Assembly (NCBI RefSeq): GCF_003474435.1
Contig: NZ_QRNF01000066.1
Coordinates: 1 to 10,968 of the forward strand
Length of the DNA stretch: 10,968 nt
Source of the DNA: Ruminococcus sp. AF46-10NS
GTDB taxonomy: Bacteria > Bacillota > Clostridia > Lachnospirales > Lachnospiraceae
Direction: 5' to 3'
The position numbers were made by a program, and so were the translations under genes. Positions 6,333-10,968 of the stretch are shown piece after piece. How positions within the stretch are numbered: position 1 is the first letter of the stretch; every line of letters starts with the position of its first letter. The notes under the pieces are model-generated. The model saw only the letters and a program-made list of their open reading frames with translations. It was not told where the DNA came from and searched no databases.

Positions 6333-7519
6333 TCAGGAAAAATGCACAGTGATGGCGCAGATCTCGCTGTTTGTTGCAGTTCGCATATTCGGACCCCATA
6401 TGCCGATACCTGAGGTGACGATGTTGTGCATGTTTCCTTTTTTCAGGTAGCCGCAGGAATTTTCCCATACGAGGCTGGTAATGATGTTCAGGGGGAACAG
6501 CTGGCCGTCGTGGGTATGACCGCAGAGATCAAGGTCTGCACCTGAAGAAGCTACCTCGTCCAGCTCGCCGGGCTGGTGATCCATAAAAATAACAGGCGTC
6601 TCAGATCCAGTGATTTGGTAAGCTGGGAAGGACTCTTACGCGTGTCGGCCATTTTGCGGCAGCGGGAAGGGTCCTTTCGTCCTGTAAGATAAAACCGGTC
6701 ATCAATAAGAACAGTCTCATCATTGAGAAGCCGGATGTTGGCATCTTTCAGGAACTGTGTCATTCTGGGATCATCGTAGTCCTTATTCGCAGAGCGGAAA
6801 GTGAATCCCGCAAGGATCGGTTCATTGAGGTCATGGTTGCCCCAGCAGGCATAAACGCCGTATCTGGACCGGATAGAACGAAGGGTGGAGGCAGTTTTTT
6901 TCGGGTTTTTCAGTCCTTCATATTCATTATCAAAAATATCTCCGGCAATGCACACCAGATCCGGCTTTTGGGCATTAATTGCATTTACAAGAAGTTCTGC
7001 ATTTTTTTCTCCGATGCTGTAGCCAAAATGAATATCTGCAAGCAGGACGATCTTAAGGGAATCAGTTCCTTCCACCTGCTTATCTACTTTCACATCATAA
7101 GTTTTTGTCTTAAGATTCCACTGATTTAAAATTCCATAAACACTGATGGCGATAATAAGAAGTGTGCAAATTGCTCCGGTGAGCACGAAAGCTTTCCGGG
7201 TGTAAAGCCAGTCCGGATGCAGCGTATGTTTCAGGATCAGTCTTGCCAGATCTGTTGTGACAATGATGATCAGAATATAAAGAAAAGTGCCCTGAAAATA
7301 ATTTGCTGTATTTTTCAGAAAACGGTGAAATGCCGGCGGTTTCCGGATCAGAAAGCTGGTGAGCAGTGAGGATGCCAGAAAAATATAAACACCCGCAAAG
7401 CACACCCGAAACAGCGGTGTCTGAAACAGATGCGTACAGGCTCCCATCCACAGGATCATCCAGCGGACGATATAAATATTAATGAGAATGTAAAGCGGTG
7501 CGAGAAAAATAGCAAGCAT
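6333..7519 (-). pseudogene. Membrane-anchored metallophosphoesterase, split by a frameshift
   Basis: Reading from ATG at 7519 (GGAGG at 7537-7533, a rather long 13-nt spacer), the N-terminus has about four membrane segments (residues ~3-21, 38-56, 76-97, 110-131). A calcineurin-like phosphoesterase domain follows. DIHFG (162-166), GDIFDN (193-198) and GNHD (227-230) supply metal ligands, but the frame then runs into a stop at 6551. The remaining ligand motifs, MDHQPGE and GHTHDGQ, continue in another frame ending at 6333. The frame change falls near 6596-6601, between LDL and PVIF. One missing base would restore a single 395-aa protein, a normal length for the family. No homopolymer or slippery site is there, so the cause is a recent mutation or a sequence error rather than programmed slippage. 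Such proteins hydrolyse phosphoesters near the membrane; the natural substrate is unknown. Confidence 0.85.
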
Positions 7520-7581
7520 TAAATTTGGTAAACCTCCGTGATTTTCGTAAGTGCAGATGTTCAGGTTGTTACAGAGCAATA

Positions 7582-7625
7582 TCACAGAATGTCTGTGAAT
7601 ACTTGAGCTATAGCTACACAAGTAT
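7582..7625. promoter_or_regulatory. Two adjacent inverted repeats in the divergent promoter region
   Basis: TCACAGA/TCTGTGA (7582-7588 and 7592-7598, 3-nt gap) is followed at once by ATACTTG/CAAGTAT (7599-7605 and 7619-7625). The second encloses the palindrome AGCTATAGCT and overlaps the -10 element and likely start site of the minus-strand promoter. Position and symmetry suggest operators; no regulator is assigned. Confidence 0.5.
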
Positions 7626-7649
7626 AGCGCAAATAATAATTTTTTGCAA
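7621..7649 (-). promoter_or_regulatory. Sigma-A-type promoter of the phosphoesterase gene
   Basis: On the minus strand, TTGCAA (7649-7644) and TATACT (7626-7621) are separated by exactly 17 bp, close to consensus. The leader before ATG 7519 would be about 95 nt. Confidence 0.65.
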
Positions 7650-7689
7650 AAGAACATATATTATGAAAAAGACCGATTATGGTGTTTTT

Positions 7690-8505
7690 ATGAAAAAATA
7701 TGTGTACTTCCGGTATTTTGTGGTGTTTCTGGTGATCGTCCTGCCGTATTTTATGGGGGCGGTGTTTAATGGGGCTGATATGGTCATGGCGGAGCGCAGG
7801 CCGGAAGTGGAGATGTTTCTTCCGATTATTGTGTCTTCCCAGATCGGATCGGATATGAAAAAAGAAACCATAAAAGCGCAGACCGTGATCGCAAGGTCGA
7901 ATATCCGGAGAATACTCGGGGAAGGGAAAATACTTCCGCAGATATTGCAGGAGAAAACTGATGGCAGAGATTATATTAGAAATATTTTTTCCAAAAAAGA
8001 CAAAGTCTATCAGCAGGCAGCAGAAGAAACGAGTGGTCAGGTGTTGACATATCAGGGGGAGCTGAAGCTGCTCCCGTGGCATAAGGTCAGCGGGGGAAAA
8101 ACACGCAGCGGAAAAGAGGCTTTTCGGGATGAGGCATATACATATCTGAAATCTGTGGACAGCAGTGCGGACAAAAAATCGCCGGATTATATGAATGTGG
8201 TTGAAATTCCCGTGAGTCAGGCCGGGGAGGTGAAGATCCGGGAACGGGACAGTGCGGGCTATGTGACAGAGCTTTCCGGCGGAAAAAATCTCCTGGAGGG
8301 AGAGAGTTTTGCTGTGGGTATGGGATTGAAGTCTGCGAATTTCAGTTTGCAGAAAAAGGATGATGTGTATGTTCTGCGGGTGCGGGGCAGCGGACATGGA
8401 GCAGGTTTTTCGCAATTTGGCGGAAATGAGATGGCGAAGGGCGGGAGCAGCGCAGAGGAGATCCTGAAAAAATATTTTCCGGCCATGAAACTGGAAAATT
8501 TGTAA
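7690..8505 (+). CDS. spoIID: SpoIID/LytB-domain sporulation protein (SpoIID-like)
   Basis: A 271-aa protein from ATG 7690, chosen because GGTG lies 5 nt upstream and the membrane segment then starts near residue 8. ATG 7663 (280 aa) is an alternative with no RBS. After the signal anchor (~8-28) comes the SpoIID core, with ETIKAQTVIARSN (~59-71) matching the EALKAQAVAARTY signature. The C-terminal GSGHGAGFSQFGGNEMAKGG (233-252) matches the GRGHGxGMSQYGA motif. SpoIID is a lytic transglycosylase that acts with SpoIIP and SpoIIM in engulfment. The catalytic Glu expected just before KAQA (B. subtilis E88) seems replaced by Gln51 in IIVSSQIG (codon CAG at 7840). The spoIIQ-like gene 103 nt downstream supports a sporulation role. 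No convincing mother-cell promoter was found. Confidence 0.82.
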   Translation: MKKYVYFRYFVVFLVIVLPYFMGAVFNGADMVMAERRPEVEMFLPIIVSSQIGSDMKKETIKAQTVIARSNIRRILGEGKILPQILQEKTDGRDYIRNIFSKKDKVYQQAAEETSGQVLTYQGELKLLPWHKVSGGKTRSGKEAFRDEAYTYLKSVDSSADKKSPDYMNVVEIPVSQAGEVKIRERDSAGYVTELSGGKNLLEGESFAVGMGLKSANFSLQKKDDVYVLRVRGSGHGAGFSQFGGNEMAKGGSSAEEILKKYFPAMKLENL

Positions 8506-8510
8506 AAAGT

Positions 8511-8539
8511 GAATAGAGAGTCATATTCTGGACACCCTA
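8511..8539 (+). promoter_or_regulatory. Candidate forespore (sigma-F/G type) promoter of spoIIQ
   Basis: GGACACCCTA at 8530-8539 matches 9 of 10 positions of the sigma-F -10 consensus GGnnAnAHTR. GAATA at 8511-8515 matches 4 of 5 of the -35 GYATA. The 14-bp spacer is one to two bases short of usual. B. subtilis spoIIQ is under sigma-F, so the placement makes sense. Confidence 0.4.
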
Positions 8540-8608
8540 TAGATACAGAAACGATGTACTGGTGAACAGTTATCGGAAATGAACATATCAGACAGAGGTG
8601 GAAAGAAT

Positions 8609-9535
8609 ATGATGAAAAGTAAAGTTGTGAGAGGAATTATCAACGGTGGAGTTCTGGCAGCAGTGGCAGCTCTTGGGATCACAGTGTATCAGCTGGGAAC
8701 CAAGCCCCTTACGGAGTCAAAAGATGATTCTGTGCAGATGGAGGAGACAGGACTGGAGGAAGAAATCTCCGATGAGGGAGATGCGGAAGTTTCCGGAAGT
8801 GGAAGCACGGATGGGGATTCGGTGAAGAATGCAGCGGTTGATGCGGACGGCATGGCTGGCAGCAGTGGAACAGGAGATATGGCTGACGGAGGTAGCAGTG
8901 CTGAAGGAACTGGTGCGGCAGCTGCAAATGTAAATGAAAGTAATAGTGCTGCGGTTGCCGGTGTGAATGGTTCTGCTGTAAGTAAAGCTGCAGGTAAATT
9001 AGCAGATGGTACTGGAGCAGATTCTGCGGAAACTGCATCTGCAGGTAATAATTCAACCGGAAACACCGGAACAGACAGTACTGAGACTTCTGCAGCGGGA
9101 ATTGCTGCACAGAATCTGAATTTTACCGAGAAGTCTCTTATGGAGTGGCCGGTCCGCGGAACGGTTCTGATCGATTATAATATGAACGAAACAGTGTATT
9201 ATCCAACTCTCGACCAGTATAGAGTAAGCCCGGCGATCGCAGTTCAGGCTGTGGAGGACGCGCCGGTTTATGCGGCTGCAGACGGACAGGTGCTTTCTGT
9301 TGAGCAGGATACCTGCACCGGAACGACTGTGACGATGGAGCTTGGAAACGGGTATCAGGCTGTGTATGGACAGCTTAAAGATCTTACCGTTGCAGAAGGT
9401 GATACAGTAAAAGAAGGCGAAGTGATCGGAAATGTCAGCGAGCCGACAAAATATTATTCTGTGGAAGGCCCGAATCTTTATTTTGCAGTGAAGAAGGATG
9501 GAAATCCGGTGGATCCGTTTGAGTATCTGGAGTAA
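8609..9535 (+). CDS. spoIIQ: SpoIIQ-like M23 (LytM) family protein, catalytically degenerate
   Basis: A 308-aa protein from ATG 8609 (AGAGGTGG at 8594-8601, 7 nt upstream); the in-frame ATG at 8579 lacks an RBS. One N-terminal membrane segment (~6-28) is followed by a Ser/Gly/Ala/Asp-rich low-complexity linker (~36-168) and a C-terminal LytM/M23 domain (~178-308; WPVRGTVLIDY, VYAAADGQV, EGDTVKEGEVIGNV, GNPVDPFEYLE). All four zinc/catalytic positions of M23 appear lost. HxxxD reads S207-A211, the YxHL His is Q255 (YGQL), and HxH reads N289-Y291 (NLYF). B. subtilis SpoIIQ is also inactive and works as a forespore membrane anchor for SpoIIIAH, whereas C. difficile SpoIIQ keeps its zinc site. Adjacency to spoIID, as in Clostridia, supports a structural role in engulfment and the intercellular channel. 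Confidence 0.83.
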   Translation: MMKSKVVRGIINGGVLAAVAALGITVYQLGTKPLTESKDDSVQMEETGLEEEISDEGDAEVSGSGSTDGDSVKNAAVDADGMAGSSGTGDMADGGSSAEGTGAAAANVNESNSAAVAGVNGSAVSKAAGKLADGTGADSAETASAGNNSTGNTGTDSTETSAAGIAAQNLNFTEKSLMEWPVRGTVLIDYNMNETVYYPTLDQYRVSPAIAVQAVEDAPVYAAADGQVLSVEQDTCTGTTVTMELGNGYQAVYGQLKDLTVAEGDTVKEGEVIGNVSEPTKYYSVEGPNLYFAVKKDGNPVDPFEYLE

Positions 9536-9549
9536 AATTTTTATATGAA

Positions 9550-9584
9550 AATTATGCGGGATATGGAATCCATCCCGCATAATT
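9550..9584. terminator. Strong hairpin between spoIIQ and the LacI-family gene
   Basis: A perfect 13-bp stem (AATTATGCGGGAT and ATCCCGCATAATT) with a 9-nt loop, 15 nt after the spoIIQ stop. No U-run follows on the plus strand. Termination is likely from stem strength but not certain. Confidence 0.65.
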
Positions 9585-9617
9585 GTACTATACCCACATA
9601 AAATTTCACGAAGAATC

Positions 9618-9646
9618 TTTTTTACCGGGATGAAAACGTGTATAAT
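9618..9646 (+). promoter_or_regulatory. Promoter of the LacI-family gene, with possible operator
   Basis: TATAAT at 9641-9646 is a perfect -10. The -35 falls in a T-run (TTTTTT at 9618-9623, 17-bp spacing) and is poor. ATGAAAACG at 9630-9638, in the spacer just before the -10, recurs with one change at the downstream promoter (10889-10897), which suggests autorepression. Confidence 0.5.
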
Positions 9647-9718
9647 CATAAATATAAATATCTGCACATAACGACAGCATATGACAGACATAAAGGACAG
9701 AAGAAGAGGTACATATAT

Positions 9719-10699
9719 ATGAATATTAATGAAATAGCCAGACTTGCAGGCGTTTCCAGAGCGACTGTATCCAGATATCTGAATAACGGATATGTAAGCA
9801 GTGAAAAGAAAGCAGTCATCCGGAGAGTGATCGAGGAGACCGGTTATCAGCCGTCCTCCCAGGCACAGACACTTCGTACGAAAAAAACAAGTCTGATCGG
9901 TGTCATCCTTCCAAAGATCAATTCCGATACCATAAGCCGTGAAGTTGAAGGAATCAGTGATATTCTTACACGGAGAGGATACCAGTTGATTCTTGCCAGT
10001 ACCAATAATAATGTGGAAGAGGAACTGAAATATCTTTCGCTTTTTAAAGAGCGTCAGGTGGACGGAGTTGTTTTTATTGCCACCATGTTTACAAGGAAGC
10101 ATAAGCAGATGCTTAAGGATTATAAGGTTCCTATTGTACTTCTGGGACAGCATCTGGACGGATATCCTTGCATTTATCAGGATGATTATAAAGCTGCTTT
10201 TCAGGTGACGGAGAAGCTTGCGGAGAAAGGCAGCAAGTTTGCCTATATTGGAGTTACAGATAAAGATGTGGCTGTAGGTGCACAGAGAAGAAAAGGATTC
10301 GAAGATGCCCTTCGTAAGAAAAAGCTCGAGATTGTGCCTGAGAGGATGAAAGTCGGAAGTTTTACCATGGATTCAGGATATGAGATGGCCAGGGAGCTTT
10401 TTGAGGAGGATCCGTCCATTGATTCTCTTGTGTGCGCTACAGATACCATGGCAGTGGGAGCCATGACTTACCTTAAGGAGATAGGACTTCGCATTCCCGA
10501 GGATGTGCAGATTGCGGGAATCGGTGACGGAGTTCCGGGCAAGATCGTGGAGCCGAAACTTACTACCATGCATTTTTATTACAAAACAAGTGGGATGGAG
10601 GCAGCAGCTATGCTGGCCGACCTTATTGAGAATGATACCGGGATCAGCAAGGAGATCAAGATGGGATGTGAACTTGTGGAACGGGAATCTCACAGATAA
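9719..10699 (+). CDS. LacI-family transcriptional repressor (sugar-type, possibly ScrR-like)
   Basis: A 326-aa protein, standard length for LacI/PurR repressors. ATG 9719 is the start: AGAGGT at 9705-9710 is 8 nt upstream, and the in-frame GTG at 9638 lies within the promoter. The N-terminal helix-turn-helix reads INEIARLAGVSRATVSRYLN (3-22), followed by the hinge region and a periplasmic-binding-protein-like effector domain (~58-326). Recognisable C-terminal blocks are CATDTMAVGA and the PKLTTMHFYYKTSG segment, which resembles sucrose-operon repressors; I treat that as a hint only. Family members bind palindromic operators with a central CG and release DNA, or bind it, on sugar binding. Its targets are probably itself and the operon starting beyond 10849. 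A terminator follows 20 nt after the stop. Confidence 0.93.
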   Translation: MNINEIARLAGVSRATVSRYLNNGYVSSEKKAVIRRVIEETGYQPSSQAQTLRTKKTSLIGVILPKINSDTISREVEGISDILTRRGYQLILASTNNNVEEELKYLSLFKERQVDGVVFIATMFTRKHKQMLKDYKVPIVLLGQHLDGYPCIYQDDYKAAFQVTEKLAEKGSKFAYIGVTDKDVAVGAQRRKGFEDALRKKKLEIVPERMKVGSFTMDSGYEMARELFEEDPSIDSLVCATDTMAVGAMTYLKEIGLRIPEDVQIAGIGDGVPGKIVEPKLTTMHFYYKTSGMEAAAMLADLIENDTGISKEIKMGCELVERESHR

Positions 10700-10718
10700 C
10701 AGAATAGTTAAGTCAGGC

Positions 10719-10758
10719 AGAAGCAGGTTCTTTTTGGAAAGGGATCTGCTTCTTTTTT
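10719..10758 (+). terminator. Intrinsic terminator of the LacI-family gene
   Basis: AGAAGCAG (10719-10726) pairs with CTGCTTCT (10746-10753) and the stem extends inward by wobble pairs. A T-run to 10758 follows directly. Confidence 0.88.
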
Positions 10759-10848
10759 GTGCCATTGGGGACGGGGATTTTGGTTCTGATATCGGTTCTT
10801 ATGGAATATGTACAATTTTCAGTATGAAAATTTGTGAGATGTTTCGGA

Positions 10849-10877
10849 TTTACAAATGAGATCGTTGTGGTTATAAT
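10849..10877 (+). promoter_or_regulatory. Strong sigma-A promoter for a gene beyond the right edge
   Basis: TTTACA (10849-10854) and TATAAT (10872-10877) are separated by exactly 17 bp, one base from consensus. No start codon with a good RBS occurs before the window ends, so the transcribed gene lies outside. The leader 10878-10968 is AT-rich and shows no gene. Confidence 0.75.
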
Positions 10878-10888
10878 ACAATCAAGAT

Positions 10889-10904
10889 ATGAGAACGATT
10901 CCAT
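10889..10904. promoter_or_regulatory. Candidate LacI-type operator at the start site of the downstream operon
   Basis: ATGAGAACGATTCCAT is an imperfect palindrome centred on CG (10 of 16 positions symmetric), the usual layout of LacI-family sites. It lies about 12 bp after the -10, where a bound repressor would block initiation. It shares ATGA(A/G)AACG with 9630-9638. Confidence 0.42.
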
Positions 10905-10968
10905 ATTAAAACGCAATGAAGAAAATGAAATATATGTGAGAAACTAAACAGAATATTGATAAATGATA

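Noticed and set aside
7110..7451. 113-aa minus-strand frame within the phosphoesterase
   Set aside because: It is another frame of the membrane domain, which itself reads well in the main frame.
8689..9110. Minus-strand frames rich in Pro, Ser, His and Gln
   Set aside because: They are reverse readings of the low-complexity linker of the SpoIIQ-like protein.
9053..10153. 366-aa minus-strand open frame
   Set aside because: It is antisense to the SpoIIQ-like M23 domain and the LacI-family gene, with no recognisable motif.

Overview
The window looks like a chromosomal segment of a spore-forming Firmicute of class Clostridia, most likely a gut Lachnospiraceae. The reasons are moderate-to-low GC with AGGAGG-type ribosome binding sites, tRNA genes without an encoded CCA, a spoIID-spoIIQ gene pair, and corrinoid-dependent methyl transfer genes of the kind found in acetogenic and methyl-group-using Clostridia. 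Genus is not resolved.

Layout. (1) Positions 1-995 are the end of a ribosomal operon: the last ~209 nt of 23S rRNA, no 5S rRNA gene behind it, then seven tRNA genes in one direction (Asp, Val, Tyr, Thr, fMet, Phe, Lys), closed by a strong intrinsic terminator. (2) Positions 1071-5633 hold a corrinoid methyl transfer module: a pterin-binding methyltransferase (MT2/AcsE-like), a small corrinoid protein with the DxHxxG cobalamin motif, a terminator, a MITE-like element, a RACo-type reductive activator with a 2Fe-2S domain, and a Cys-rich DUF2284 protein. The substrate-specific methyltransferase (MT1) is not in the window, so the methyl donor is unknown. The corrinoid protein would pass a methyl group between an unseen MT1 and tetrahydrofolate, and the activator would rescue oxidised Co(II) corrinoid. 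(3) Positions 5634-6332 hold no gene I can support and may be decayed sequence. (4) Positions 6333-7519, minus strand, are a membrane-anchored metallophosphoesterase broken by one frameshift. (5) Positions 7663-9584 are a sporulation pair: a SpoIID-like protein and a SpoIIQ-like degenerate M23 protein, both lacking expected catalytic residues. (6) Positions 9618-10758 are a LacI-family repressor with its own promoter and terminator. It is followed by a near-consensus promoter and possible operator at 10849-10904, which should drive genes beyond the right edge.

The most unusual item is at 2886-3046: a 145-bp sequence with perfect 13-bp terminal inverted repeats, internal hairpins and an exact 8-bp direct repeat abutting both ends, as expected of a small non-autonomous mobile element. 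Also notable are the frameshift splitting the phosphoesterase active site, the loss of catalytic positions in both sporulation proteins, and a motif shared between the LacI-family gene's promoter region and the downstream promoter.
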